DNA of 15,397 nucleotides from Rhodocyclales bacterium (GCA_021286885.1 JAJTBM010000029.1:1-15397); one strand, 5' to 3'. Positions 6,737 to 14,167 are shown, counted from the first letter of the stretch. Notes: generated by a model from the sequence alone, not told the origin. Translations and numbers: made by a program.

Positions 6737-7552
6737 ATGGACGGGTATGTCTTGAATTCCGATTTTGAAGCCCTGGATCGGGCGCGGGTTGAGCAGGCGC
6801 TGGCCGGGTTGGCCGGCGCTTTTGCGCTGGACCTGCGCCCCGAGTGCGATTCCACCAACACCCAGCTGAGCGCTGTGCCCCTGCCCCAGGATGGTCGAGT
6901 GCCCGTGCTGGCCGTTGACCGCCAGACGGCTGGGCGGGGCCGGCGTGGGCGGGTGTGGCAATCCTGGCCCGGTGCCAGCCTGACCTTTTCCTCCCTGTGG
7001 CAGTTTGCGCCGGGCGCCCCGGTGCCCGCCGGGCTGTCGCTGGTGGTGGGCTTCGCCCTGGCCCAGGTGCTGGAGCAGTTGGGCGTCGCGGGCGTGCAGC
7101 TCAAATGGCCGAATGATGTGCTGATCCATGGCCGTAAGCTGGCCGGGGTGTTGGTGGAACTCAGCTCGGGCCAGCGCCGGGGCATCGCGGCGGTGGTGGG
7201 GATCGGGATCAACCTGCATCTGCCCCCCGAGGCGGACATTCCCCACGAAGGCGGTGTCATTGACCTGGCCGCCTGCCTGGATGTGCCCCCCGGCCCCAAC
7301 GAACTCCTGGCCCTGATCCTGACCCGCCTGCATGGGTTGTTTGGCGTGTACGGTGCCGCTGGTTTTGGGGCCCTGCGCGCAGCTTGGGAAGAACGCAACG
7401 CCTTTGCCGGGCTGCCGGTACGCATCATCGATGAAACCCGCGAGCAGCGCGGCAACTGTGCCGGGGTGGATGAAGACGGCGCCCTGCTGCTCGACACCCC
7501 CGAGGGGCGCGTGCGGGTGCTCTCGGGCGAAGTCTCCCTGAGGCTGGCCTGA
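6737..7552 (+). CDS. birA: Biotin--[acetyl-CoA-carboxylase] ligase without DNA-binding domain
   Basis: This enzyme activates biotin with ATP and attaches it to the biotin carrier subunit of acetyl-CoA carboxylase. The 271-residue protein shows DSTN (38-41), the biotin-binding loop GRGRRGR (66-72), KWPND (123-127), the catalytic-site Lys134 in GRKLAG and GIGIN (155-159). An SH3-like C-terminal domain runs from about 222. It lacks the ~60-residue N-terminal winged helix of E. coli BirA, so it should be a ligase only and not the repressor of biotin synthesis. A CATAAT -10-like hexamer at 6717-6722 is the only visible promoter hint. The stop codon overlaps the coaX start by one base (TGATG), so the two are translationally coupled. 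Confidence 0.93.
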   Translation: MDGYVLNSDFEALDRARVEQALAGLAGAFALDLRPECDSTNTQLSAVPLPQDGRVPVLAVDRQTAGRGRRGRVWQSWPGASLTFSSLWQFAPGAPVPAGLSLVVGFALAQVLEQLGVAGVQLKWPNDVLIHGRKLAGVLVELSSGQRRGIAAVVGIGINLHLPPEADIPHEGGVIDLAACLDVPPGPNELLALILTRLHGLFGVYGAAGFGALRAAWEERNAFAGLPVRIIDETREQRGNCAGVDEDGALLLDTPEGRVRVLSGEVSLRLA

Positions 7553-8289
7553 TGGATCTGCTGCTGGATGTGGGCAACACCCGCCTCAAGTGGGGGCTGC
7601 ACGATGGCCAAGCCTGGCAGGCCCAGGGGGCTCTGGCGCTGACCGAGCTCGACGGCTGGCCCGCCGTGGTGGCGGGTTTTCCGCCCCTGGCCCGGGTGCT
7701 GGGGGCGAATGTGGCAGGGGCTGAAGTGGCCGCACGGCTCGCGTCAGCCCTGGCGCTCCGGGTCGATTGGCTGCGCCCCGTGGATGCTGCCTGTGGCGTG
7801 TCCAATCAGTATCTGAATCCGGCCCGCCTGGGGGCGGATCGCTGGGCCGCCCTGATCGGCGCCCGGGCTCTGCATGCGGGGGCAAGCCTGGTGGTGACGT
7901 CTGGCACCGCCACCACGGTGGATGTGCTGGACGCAGAAGGCGTGTTCCGGGGCGGGTTGATCCTGCCCGGCCTGAGCCTGATGCGCCAGTCCCTGGCCCG
8001 CAATACGGCCCAGCTGCCGCCGGATGAAGGCCGCTTTGCAACCTGGCCGCGCCAGACCGAAGATGCCATTTTGAGCGGCTGCATCCACGCCCAGGTGGGG
8101 GCCATCGAGCGCATGTTTAGCCAGCTGGACGGGCTGCCCGAGCCCCTTTGCCTGCTCAATGGCGGCGCGGCGCCGGCCTTGTTGCCCCATCTTGGCTGCC
8201 CGTTACGGGTGGTGGACAATCTGGTATTGGAAGGGCTGGTGCGAGTGCTGGCTGCTGATACTTTCCCTGCCTCGGCGGGTATTGACTGA
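7552..8289 (+). CDS. coaX: Type III pantothenate kinase
   Basis: Phosphorylates pantothenate, the first step of coenzyme A synthesis; type III enzymes are not inhibited by CoA and need a monovalent cation. The 245-residue sequence has the ATP-binding start LLLDVGNTRLKWG (Asp6), the GADRWAAL motif (94-101) with the likely catalytic Asp96, and SGTATTVD (117-124). The position before GTA, often Asp in the wider family, is Ser here. An NGGAAPALL segment (203-211) closes the nucleotide fold. The start overlaps the birA stop. birA-coaX pairing is common in betaproteobacteria. With coaE at 8992, the first and last steps of the CoA pathway are in one gene cluster. Confidence 0.94.
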   Translation: MDLLLDVGNTRLKWGLHDGQAWQAQGALALTELDGWPAVVAGFPPLARVLGANVAGAEVAARLASALALRVDWLRPVDAACGVSNQYLNPARLGADRWAALIGARALHAGASLVVTSGTATTVDVLDAEGVFRGGLILPGLSLMRQSLARNTAQLPPDEGRFATWPRQTEDAILSGCIHAQVGAIERMFSQLDGLPEPLCLLNGGAAPALLPHLGCPLRVVDNLVLEGLVRVLAADTFPASAGID

Positions 8290-8299
8290 TCTTGAGCTC

Positions 8300-8995
8300 A
8301 TGAATTCACTGCGTGCGACTGTGCTTGTGCTGGGGCTGGCCAATGTGCTGGCGTTGGCGGTCTGGAAAGGCTGGCTGGGTAACGGGCTGCCGAAAGGGGA
8401 GCCCGAGCGGCTCGAGAATCAGCTCAACGCCGAGCGTATGCACTTGATGCCGGGCCTAGCCCAGCCGCCGGTGGCGGTGGCTGCGCCGACCGACAAGGGC
8501 GCGGCGCCCGCCCCGGCCCCGGCCCAGCCTGAAGCGCCCGCCCCCCTGGCCTGTGTCGCTTTTGGCGGTTTGAATGCCGAGCGGGCCCGGGATATCGAAG
8601 CGCGGGCCGTGAAGGCCGATGGGCTGAAGGTGTCTGAATCCCGGGGCGACAACCCCAGCTCCTGGTGGGTGCATATTCCTTCCCTGGGCTCCCGGGATGC
8701 GGCAGAGCGCAAATTGACCGAGCTGCAGAAGCTGGGCGTCACCGACCTTTTCATCGTGAACGATGGGGGCCCGAATCAGCATGCCATTTCTTTGGGGCTG
8801 TACAAGACCGAGCAGGGGGCAGCCCGTTTGCTGGATCTGCTCAAGGGCAAGGGGGTGCGCAGCGCCCAGATCCAGGCCCGGGGCGGGAGTCTGATGCGGG
8901 TGGAAATCCGGGGCCCGAGCGATGTGCTCACCGATTTCACCAGCACCCTGACCGAACAGATGCAGGGCCTCTCGCGCCTGGAGTGCGCGCCGTGA
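8300..8995 (+). CDS. SPOR-domain membrane protein
   Basis: A 231-residue protein anchored in the inner membrane by one segment near residues 6-22, with the rest probably in the periplasm. A Pro/Ala-rich linker spans about 52-83. The C-terminal SPOR-like domain covers about 118-195 (from SSWWVHIPSL through FIVNDGGPNQHAISLGLYKTEQGA). SPOR domains bind peptidoglycan strands stripped of stem peptides, typically at the division septum. The gene begins ten bases after coaX and ends in a GTGA overlap with coaE, so it belongs to this operon. The ATG at 8300 gives a proper membrane anchor, though only a short GAG precedes it. The precise partner is unknown; zapD two genes later makes a link to division attractive, which is inference. 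Confidence 0.83.
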   Translation: MNSLRATVLVLGLANVLALAVWKGWLGNGLPKGEPERLENQLNAERMHLMPGLAQPPVAVAAPTDKGAAPAPAPAQPEAPAPLACVAFGGLNAERARDIEARAVKADGLKVSESRGDNPSSWWVHIPSLGSRDAAERKLTELQKLGVTDLFIVNDGGPNQHAISLGLYKTEQGAARLLDLLKGKGVRSAQIQARGGSLMRVEIRGPSDVLTDFTSTLTEQMQGLSRLECAP

Positions 8996-9609
8996 GTGCC
9001 TGGATTCTCGGGCTGACCGGCGGCATTGGCAGCGGCAAGACGGCGGTGGCCAATTGCTTTGCGGCCCTGGGGGTGCCGGTGATCGATACCGACCTGATCG
9101 CCCACGGGCTCACCGGCCCCGGAGGCGGGGCGATGGGCGCCCTGGAGGCCGAGTTTGGCGCCGGGGTGCTGAACCCCGATGGGGCCCTCAACCGCCCGGC
9201 GATGCGGGCCCTGGCCTTTGAAACGCCTGACGCCCGGCGTCGTCTGGAGGCTATTCTGCACCCCATGATCCGGGCCGAAAGTGACCGCCAGTGCGCGGCA
9301 GCTTCGGGCCCCTATGCGGTGCTGGTGGTGCCCCTGCTGGTGGAGTCGGGCAGTTACCGGGAGCGGGTGCAGCGCATCTGCGTGGTGGATTGCCCTGAAG
9401 CCGTGCAGGTGGCCCGGGTGATGGCCCGCAACGGGCTGGATGAACACCAGGTGCGCGCCATCATGGCAGCCCAGGCCAGCCGCGCCGAACGTCTCGCGGT
9501 GGCCGATGACGTGATCGAAAACGCTGACGGGCTGGCCCACTTGGCCACCCGGGTGGCCACCCTGCACCCCCGCTACCTGAGCCTGGCGGCTTCTGGAAAT
9601 GCCCTGTGA
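8992..9609 (+). CDS. coaE: Dephospho-CoA kinase
   Basis: Catalyses the last step of CoA synthesis, phosphorylating the ribose 3'-hydroxyl of dephospho-CoA. The 205-residue protein has the P-loop GGIGSGKT (10-17) right after the start, Asp32/Asp34 in the PVIDTDLIAH segment, the HPMIR motif, VVPLLVES (PLLFE in many homologues) and a late ADDVIEN segment. Length matches the family's ~200. The start is a GTG at 8992 that overlaps the SPOR stop codon by four bases (GTGA). It puts the P-loop at the expected distance from the N-terminus, and no ATG would do so. Confidence 0.95.
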   Translation: MSAWILGLTGGIGSGKTAVANCFAALGVPVIDTDLIAHGLTGPGGGAMGALEAEFGAGVLNPDGALNRPAMRALAFETPDARRRLEAILHPMIRAESDRQCAAASGPYAVLVVPLLVESGSYRERVQRICVVDCPEAVQVARVMARNGLDEHQVRAIMAAQASRAERLAVADDVIENADGLAHLATRVATLHPRYLSLAASGNAL

Positions 9610-9615
9610 TATGAT
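9607..9615 (+). promoter_or_regulatory. Extended -10 promoter candidate for zapD-yacG
   Basis: TGATATGAT reads as TG-n-TATGAT, an extended -10 element. It overlaps the coaE stop codon and lies about 50 bases before the zapD start. No good -35 is seen, which extended -10 promoters can do without. Confidence 0.4.
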
Positions 9616-9663
9616 GCCCGCCGGTCCGTTCGATATTGTTAAACATCCCTCCCAGGCCCGCGC

Positions 9664-10419
9664 GTGATCACATACGAATATCCCCTCAACGAGCGGGTCC
9701 GCACGCTTCTCAGACTGGAAGACCTGTTCGCCAAGGTCGCCCATTTTCTCCAGGCCGATGGGGCCATGGAGCACCACGTGGCGCTCCAGACCCTGTTCGA
9801 AATCCTTGAAGTGGCGAGCCGGGCCGATCTGAAGGTTGATCTGGTGCAGGAGCTGGAGCGCCAGCGCCAGATTCTGGTCTCGTTTCGCAACAATCCCCAG
9901 ATTTCCGAAGATGCGCTGGCCGGTGCCCTGTATGAGATCGAACAGGCTTCCGCCTCGCTCCTGGCCATGGCGGGCAAGACTGGCCAGTACCTGCGCGAAA
10001 ACGAGTGGCTGATGAACATCCGCAGCCGGGCTGCGATTCCCGGGGGCGCCTGTGAGTTCGACCTGCCGTCTTACCACCACTGGCGCTGCCGTTCCCCCGA
10101 GCAGCGGCGCAAGGATCTGGAGGCCTGGCTCAATCCGCTTCTGCCCCTGCGCGACGGGCTGGCCATTGTGCTGCGTCTGCTGCGCGCCAGCGGTCAGCCG
10201 GAAAAAATGCAGGCTGCCAAGGGCGCCTTCCAGATGACCATGACCGGGCGCACGGTGCAGATGCTGCGGGTATCCCTCAAGCTCGAAGCCATGTGCGTGC
10301 CCGAGACCAGCGCCAACAAGTACGCCCTCAACATCCGCTTCATGCAGGCCGAGTGCGTGGCGCGCCCCCGTCAGGCCACGGCGGATGTGCCGTTTGAGCT
10401 GACTTTCTGCAATCTCTGA
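9664..10419 (+). CDS. zapD: Cell division protein ZapD (FtsZ-bundling factor)
   Basis: A 251-residue cytoplasmic protein matching the ZapD/YacF family (E. coli 247 residues), which crosslinks FtsZ filaments and stabilises the division ring. The family start YEYPLNERVRTLLRLEDLF is present at residues 4-22. Other family blocks are the central LRENEWLMNIRSRAAIPGG region and a C-terminal beta-rich half. The start is a GTG at 9664, as no in-frame ATG exists upstream and the conserved region begins at once. Only a poor ribosome binding site is visible. Lying between coaE and yacG, it keeps the usual proteobacterial order. Confidence 0.93.
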   Translation: MITYEYPLNERVRTLLRLEDLFAKVAHFLQADGAMEHHVALQTLFEILEVASRADLKVDLVQELERQRQILVSFRNNPQISEDALAGALYEIEQASASLLAMAGKTGQYLRENEWLMNIRSRAAIPGGACEFDLPSYHHWRCRSPEQRRKDLEAWLNPLLPLRDGLAIVLRLLRASGQPEKMQAAKGAFQMTMTGRTVQMLRVSLKLEAMCVPETSANKYALNIRFMQAECVARPRQATADVPFELTFCNL

Positions 10420-10443
10420 ACCTGATAACCTGATAGCCTGACT
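10420..10443. repeat. Three imperfect 8-bp tandem copies between zapD and yacG
   Basis: ACCTGATA (10420-10427), ACCTGATA (10428-10435) and GCCTGACT (10436-10443) follow the zapD stop codon directly. The block is full of stop triplets in more than one frame (TGA, TAA, TGA, TAG, TGA). Confidence 0.6.
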
Positions 10444-10451
10444 CACTCCCG

Positions 10452-10655
10452 ATGTCCGAAACCCCTGTTCGCCAGGTTAAGTGCCCCACCTGTGCCACTT
10501 TGGTGGCTTGGGGCCCCCAGAGCCCGCATCGCCCTTTCTGCTCCGAACGCTGCCGCCTGATCGACCTGGGCGCCTGGGCCAAGGATGAATACCGGATCGC
10601 GGGCGAGCAGCCCCTGGATGAAGACGCAGACCCGCTCCTGCGCCGTAATCCGTAA
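10452..10655 (+). CDS. yacG: Zinc-binding protein YacG, DNA gyrase inhibitor
   Basis: A 67-residue protein with the four zinc ligands Cys11-x2-Cys14 and Cys30-x3-Cys34, the last within [15 protein letters not shown], the family signature. E. coli YacG binds GyrB and blocks DNA binding by gyrase. An acidic tail (DEDAD) precedes the C-terminus. It sits 32 bases after zapD and ends before a convergent terminator, so it is the last gene of the operon. Confidence 0.95.
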   Translation: MSETPVRQVKCPTCATLVAWGPQSPHRPFCSERCRLIDLGAWAKDEYRIAGEQPLDEDADPLLRRNP

Positions 10656-10669
10656 GCGCCGCATAAAGC

Positions 10670-10711
10670 CACAAAGGCCGCCTCCGATGACTCGGGGCGG
10701 CCTTTGTGTTT
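10670..10711. terminator. Bidirectional terminator between yacG and the Nudix-ThiE gene
   Basis: CACAAAGGCCGCC (10670-10682) pairs perfectly with GGCGGCCTTTGTG (10696-10708) around a loop of about 13 bases. A short TTT follows on the plus strand, and a CTTTA run follows on the minus strand. It lies between the two convergent stop codons and could serve both. Confidence 0.85.
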
Positions 10712-10726
10712 GGGCGAAGGGTGGCT

Positions 10727-11683
10727 TCAGCCCGCCGGGGTCCAGATCCCTCGAATGGCGGCGATGCCGTGGGCGCCCGCTGCCCGGGCGGTGGCCATGG
10801 CATCGGGCCCCAGGCCGCCCAAGGCCAGCACCGGGATGGAGAGTTCGGCCACCCGGGCGCTGAATTCATCCCAGCCCAGGGCGGGCTCATCCGGGTGGCT
10901 GGGGGTGGGCAGCACATGGCCCAGCAGGGCGTAATCCAGCCCCAGGCGGGCGGCGTGCTCCAGTTCGGCCCGGGTGTGGCAGGCGGCGCCCACCCATTCA
11001 AAGTCGGGGCGAGTGCTGCAGGCGGCAAGCTGGGCGGCGGGCAGGTGCAGCCCATCGGCGCCGATCTGGCGGGCAAGGGCCGCATCGCCATTCACCAGGG
11101 CCAGGGCGCCGTGGGCGTGGCAGCGTTCCACTACCTGTTGGGCAAAGCTTTCCCGGGCGTCGGCGGGCAGGGCGGCTTCGCGGATCTGCACCAGCTTGAG
11201 CCCCCGGGCGAGGGCCCCGTCCAGCTGGGCCAGTTGGGTTGCGACGCCGACCGCATGGGCCTGGGTGATGCCCATCTGGCGCGGGAGGGCGAGGGCTTTC
11301 AGGATGGGGCCGTTGGCGGGCAGCATGGGGCCCACCTGCACCTGGCCGGGCATTTCCCAGGAGAGGGCACTGTGTACCCGGTCACGCAGCTCGCCGTGCC
11401 AGGCCGGCACTTCAAAGAAGTAAAGCTTGACGTGGGCGTGCTCGTAGTCGTGCTCCCGGGTGAGCCAGGGCCAGGCTTCGTCGGTTTCCAGATCCAGTTC
11501 TTCCTGGAGTTCGCGGATCAAGGCCTGGCGCGGCGTTTCGCCGGCTTCGACCTTGCCGCCGGGAAACTCCCAGTAGCCCGGATAGAAGGTTTCGGCACAG
11601 CGCTGACCGAGCAGGAAGCTGCCGTCGGGGCGGGTGATCACGGCGGCGGCCACCCGCACGTTTTTCTTGGTGGGGGCGCTCAT
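10727..11683 (-). CDS. Nudix hydrolase fused to a ThiE/TenI-like domain
   Basis: A 318-residue two-domain protein. The N-terminal MutT-type Nudix domain (about 5-130) has the box starting at Gly43 with Glu49, Arg57-Glu58 and Glu61-Glu62, so the metal-binding glutamates are intact. The usual Gly near the end of the box is Asp64. Such domains hydrolyse oxidised or excess nucleoside triphosphates such as 8-oxo-dGTP. The C-terminal half (about 135-318) follows the thiamine-phosphate synthase barrel: VQIRE (165-169), DGLHLPAAQL (210-219), CHT (235-237), GHVLPTPSHP (255-264) and ALGGLG (287-292). Several ThiE ligand motifs are altered, so true thiamine synthesis is doubtful. This fusion is known in proteobacteria. 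The ATG at 11683 overlaps the stop of the ATPase gene by four bases (ATGA), so it is coupled to it. Confidence 0.92.
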   Translation of the reverse strand: MSAPTKKNVRVAAAVITRPDGSFLLGQRCAETFYPGYWEFPGGKVEAGETPRQALIRELQEELDLETDEAWPWLTREHDYEHAHVKLYFFEVPAWHGELRDRVHSALSWEMPGQVQVGPMLPANGPILKALALPRQMGITQAHAVGVATQLAQLDGALARGLKLVQIREAALPADARESFAQQVVERCHAHGALALVNGDAALARQIGADGLHLPAAQLAACSTRPDFEWVGAACHTRAELEHAARLGLDYALLGHVLPTPSHPDEPALGWDEFSARVAELSIPVLALGGLGPDAMATARAAGAHGIAAIRGIWTPAG

Positions 11684-12546
11684 GCTTCAAACCGTCCGGC
11701 GTAATCCCGGGCGAACTGCCAGGCCACCCGGCCACTGCGCGAGCCGCGCAGCAGGGCCCACTGGAGGGCGTCGGTGCGGGCGGCGGGAATGGCATCGGTG
11801 GGCACCCCGAACTGGCTGAGCCAGTGGTGCACCACCGCCAGGTATTCGTCCTGGCTGAAGGGGTAGAAGGAAATCCACAGGCCGAAACGTTCGGACAGGG
11901 AGATTTTTTCCTCGACGGCCTCGCCCGGGTGAATTTCGCCGTCCTTGTGCTTGGTGGCGGCGTTTTCGGCGAAGTATTCCGGCATCAGGTGGCGCCGGTT
12001 GGAGGTGGCGTAGATCAGCACGTTGTCGGGCAGGGTGGCGAGGGAGCCGTCCAGCACGCTCTTGAGGGCCTTGTAGGCGGGCTCGCCGTCTTCAAAGGAG
12101 AGGTCGTCGCTGAACACGATGAAGCGTTCGGGCCGGTCGTGGAGCAGCTCGATGATGTCGGGCAGATCCACCAGATCATCCTTGTCCACCTCGATCAGGC
12201 GCAGGCCCTGGTTGGCAAACTCGGTGAGCATGGCCTTCACCAGGGAAGATTTGCCAGTGCCCCGGGCGCCCGTCAGCAGCACGTTGTTGGCCCGCTTGCC
12301 GGCCAGAAACTGGCGGGTGTTGGCAAGGATGCGGGCTTTCTTGTCTTCGATGTCCTGCAGATCATCCAGGCGGATCTGGTGGGGGCGGCGCACCGGAACC
12401 AGGGCTGTCATCTGCTGCTTGCGGCGCCAGCGGAAGGCGATGGCGGCGTTCCAGTCGGGGGCCACCGGGGCGCCGCCCGGCAGCAGGCTTTCGAGGCGCT
12501 CCAGCAGACGCTCGGCGCGGGTGATGAGGGGGGTGAAATCATTCAT
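11680..12546 (-). CDS. DUF815-family AAA+ ATPase
   Basis: A 288-residue P-loop ATPase of uncharacterised role. The Walker A motif is GARGTGKSS (93-101, Lys99). The Walker B-like strand RFIVFSDDLSFE (141-152) carries Asp147-Asp148. A sensor-type TSNRRHL segment lies at 181-187, and LSERFG (217-222) supplies a likely arginine finger. The N-terminal ~60 residues are helical and precede a basic stretch (FRWRRKQQ). No membrane segment or signal peptide is seen. The ATG at 12546 is only weakly preceded by a ribosome binding site, but it lies inside the last codons of the small upstream gene (ATGAATGA), so translation is probably coupled. It is followed with overlap by the Nudix-ThiE gene. Confidence 0.9.
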   Translation of the reverse strand: MNDFTPLITRAERLLERLESLLPGGAPVAPDWNAAIAFRWRRKQQMTALVPVRRPHQIRLDDLQDIEDKKARILANTRQFLAGKRANNVLLTGARGTGKSSLVKAMLTEFANQGLRLIEVDKDDLVDLPDIIELLHDRPERFIVFSDDLSFEDGEPAYKALKSVLDGSLATLPDNVLIYATSNRRHLMPEYFAENAATKHKDGEIHPGEAVEEKISLSERFGLWISFYPFSQDEYLAVVHHWLSQFGVPTDAIPAARTDALQWALLRGSRSGRVAWQFARDYAGRFEA

Positions 12547-12658
12547 GGGGGGGCGTTTCCGTTTCCGGGTTGTCCTGCTGCTTGGGCGTTCGCAGGGCCA
12601 GACCGACCACCAGCAGCAGAAGGGCAGCAATGCCCAGTTCAAGGCCGATCAGCCACAT
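12539..12658 (-). CDS. Small single-span membrane protein (39 residues) ahead of the DUF815 ATPase
   Basis: A 39-residue frame starting at the ATG at 12658 and ending at TGA 12541-12539. Residues 2-22 (from Trp2-Leu-Ile-Gly through the Leu/Val-rich run to Leu22) make one hydrophobic segment. A short tail rich in Gln, Glu, Thr and Pro follows, holding only Arg23 and Lys26 as basic residues, which suggests the tail is cytoplasmic. A strong AAGGA (12671-12667) lies eight bases before the ATG, better than the signal of the ATPase itself. The stop overlaps the ATPase start by eight bases. I do not recognise a family. It may anchor the ATPase or simply serve as a coupling leader. Confidence 0.7.
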   Translation of the reverse strand: MWLIGLELGIAALLLLVVGLALRTPKQQDNPETETPPHE

Positions 12659-12666
12659 GGAAAGAG

Positions 12667-12671
12667 TCCTT
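12667..12671 (-). promoter_or_regulatory. Strong ribosome binding site of the 39-residue gene
   Basis: On the minus strand an A-rich run leads into AAGGA, followed by eight bases and ATG (12658). It is the main evidence that the small frame is translated. Confidence 0.7.
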
Positions 12672-12701
12672 TTTTCCGGCCCGGGTTGCAGCAAGCCTCG
12701 C

Positions 12702-12707
12702 TATACT
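12702..12707 (+). promoter_or_regulatory. -10 element candidate for mltA
   Basis: TATACT in the context GCTATACTCGGGC lies 40 bases before the mltA ATG. The TTGCAG at 12686 is only ten bases away, too close to act as its -35, so the promoter is half supported. The rhodanese -10 shares the same TATACTCGGG string. Confidence 0.3.
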
Positions 12708-12746
12708 CGGGCGCTTTGTTTTGCCAGGCGCGAGTGTACCCCATCC

Positions 12747-14000
12747 ATGTTGCCCCGATTTCTCCGTGTTCAGTCTGCCTTTCCCCTGCTGACGGCCTTG
12801 GTGCTGGCGGCGTGTTCAAGTACGCCCATTGCGCCGGTGGTTGAATCCCGTTCCGAAGTGCCCGCCCCGGTTGCCTCGCCTGGGCCCGTGGCTGCGCCGC
12901 CCGCTGCTACCCGCAGCAGCCCGCCCTTGGCGAGCGTGCCGTCCCTGGGGCGCCCGCTCCAGCCGGCAGAGTGGTCCGAGCTGCCGGGCTGGAACGCCGA
13001 TGCACTGGAAGAGTCCTGGCCAGCCTTCATGGCCTCGTGCCGGGGGTTGGCCCGTCAGCCCGTGTGGCAGCCCGTGTGCGAGGCAGGGCGTGCCTTGGGG
13101 ACGACCCCTTCGGGCAGCGAAATCCGCCGTTTCTTTGAAGGGCGCTTCAGCCCCTGGCGGGTGCTGAATCAGGATGGCACCAAGGAAGGCCTGATCACCG
13201 GTTATTACGAACCCCTGATCCGGGGCAGCCGTGCCAAGTCGCGGGATTACAATTGGCCCGTCATCGGGGTGCCGGATGACTTGCTCAACGTGGATCTGAG
13301 CGATGCTTATCCTGAGCTCAAGGGCTTGCGGGTGCGGGGCCGGATGGGCGGACACAACAAGGTGGTGCCCTATTACACCCGGGCCGAGATCAACCGGATG
13401 CCGGAGCGTTTTGCCCACAAAACCCTGCTGTACGCGGCCGATCCCATCGAGCTGTTCTTCATGCAGGTTCAGGGCTCAGGGCGGGTACAGCTGCCCGATG
13501 GAAGTCTGGTGCGGCTGGCCTATGGGGATACCAACGGTTATCCCTACCAATCCATTGGCCGTTGGCTGGTGGATAAGGGCGAACTCAAGCTGGAGCAGGC
13601 CTCCATGGATGGCATCAAGAACTGGGTGCGGGCCAACCCGGCGCGCCTGAACGAGCTGCTGGCGGTGAATCCCAGCTACATCTTCTTCAAGGAAGTGCCC
13701 AACACCCCGGGCGGCCCGGTGGGTGCGCTGGGGCAGCCCCTGACCGAAGGGCGCAGCATGGCGGTGGATCCCCGCAGCGTGCCCCTGGGCGCACCGGTGT
13801 TCCTGTCGACCACCAATCCGTTGAGCACCCAGCCCCTCCAGCGGCTGATGATGGCCCAGGATACCGGCTCTGCCATCAAGGGCGGCGTGCGGGGTGACTT
13901 CTTCTGGGGCTTCGGGCTCGACGCCGGCACCATGGCAGGGCGGATGCGTCAGAAAGGGGAGATGTGGGTGCTATGGCCTCGGGATCAAACGCCGCGCTAA
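12747..14000 (+). CDS. mltA: Membrane-bound lytic murein transglycosylase A (lipoprotein)
   Basis: Cleaves the glycan strands of peptidoglycan to 1,6-anhydromuropeptides during wall turnover and division. The 417-residue precursor has a lipoprotein signal with lipobox Leu-Ala-Ala-Cys23; Ser24-Ser25 after the cysteine favour the outer membrane. A Pro/Ala/Val-rich linker follows to about 70. The MltA domain shows LITGYYEPLIRGS, the VQGSGRVQLPDG segment and AYGDTNGYPY. The C-terminal 3D-type region AQDTGSAIKGGVRGDFFWGFG contains the likely catalytic Asp372, with Asp384 and Asp392 nearby. The ATG at 12747 is the only start that gives a normal lipoprotein signal. The gene is divergent from the small-protein/ATPase/Nudix operon across about 88 bases. 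Confidence 0.95.
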   Translation: MLPRFLRVQSAFPLLTALVLAACSSTPIAPVVESRSEVPAPVASPGPVAAPPAATRSSPPLASVPSLGRPLQPAEWSELPGWNADALEESWPAFMASCRGLARQPVWQPVCEAGRALGTTPSGSEIRRFFEGRFSPWRVLNQDGTKEGLITGYYEPLIRGSRAKSRDYNWPVIGVPDDLLNVDLSDAYPELKGLRVRGRMGGHNKVVPYYTRAEINRMPERFAHKTLLYAADPIELFFMQVQGSGRVQLPDGSLVRLAYGDTNGYPYQSIGRWLVDKGELKLEQASMDGIKNWVRANPARLNELLAVNPSYIFFKEVPNTPGGPVGALGQPLTEGRSMAVDPRSVPLGAPVFLSTTNPLSTQPLQRLMMAQDTGSAIKGGVRGDFFWGFGLDAGTMAGRMRQKGEMWVLWPRDQTPR

Positions 14001-14167
14001 ATATGCTTTTTGAGTTACACTTGGTTAAATTTATCGCTTGTTTTCAGGGGCGGGGGGCAGGTATGTGAATTCTGTAATAAGTTGCGCGTAAATTCTTGGT
14101 TGGGCAGTGCATCACTGGTCTGTATCTTGCAGACAGCCTAGCCTGACATACGCCGCACCGCATTACC
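14001..14167. other. AT-rich spacer between mltA and the EAL gene
   Basis: The spacer is visibly richer in A and T than its surroundings. No terminator hairpin with a T tract is seen after mltA. A small inverted repeat CAGTG-CAT-CACTG lies at 14105-14117 and could be an operator. No convincing sigma-70, sigma-54 or sigma-28 promoter could be fixed; TTGGTT (14096-14101) followed by CTGTAT (14120-14125) is the best weak pair. No coding frame was recognised. Confidence 0.4.

Noticed and set aside
4163..7333. Very long open frame on the minus strand opposite ntrB, ntrC and birA
   Set aside because: It is antisense to three well-supported genes, rich in Gln, His and Gly from reversed GC-rich codons, and matches no family. 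High GC makes such frames common.
8776..10446. Long minus-strand open frame opposite the SPOR gene, coaE and zapD
   Set aside because: It spans several real genes and has no recognisable domain or start signal.
12686..12707. TTGCAG and TATACT as a full mltA promoter
   Set aside because: The spacing is only ten bases; only the -10 is kept as a weak candidate.
14046..14059. G-rich run after mltA as a possible G-quadruplex
   Set aside because: It has only two long G tracts, too few for a standard four-tract quadruplex.
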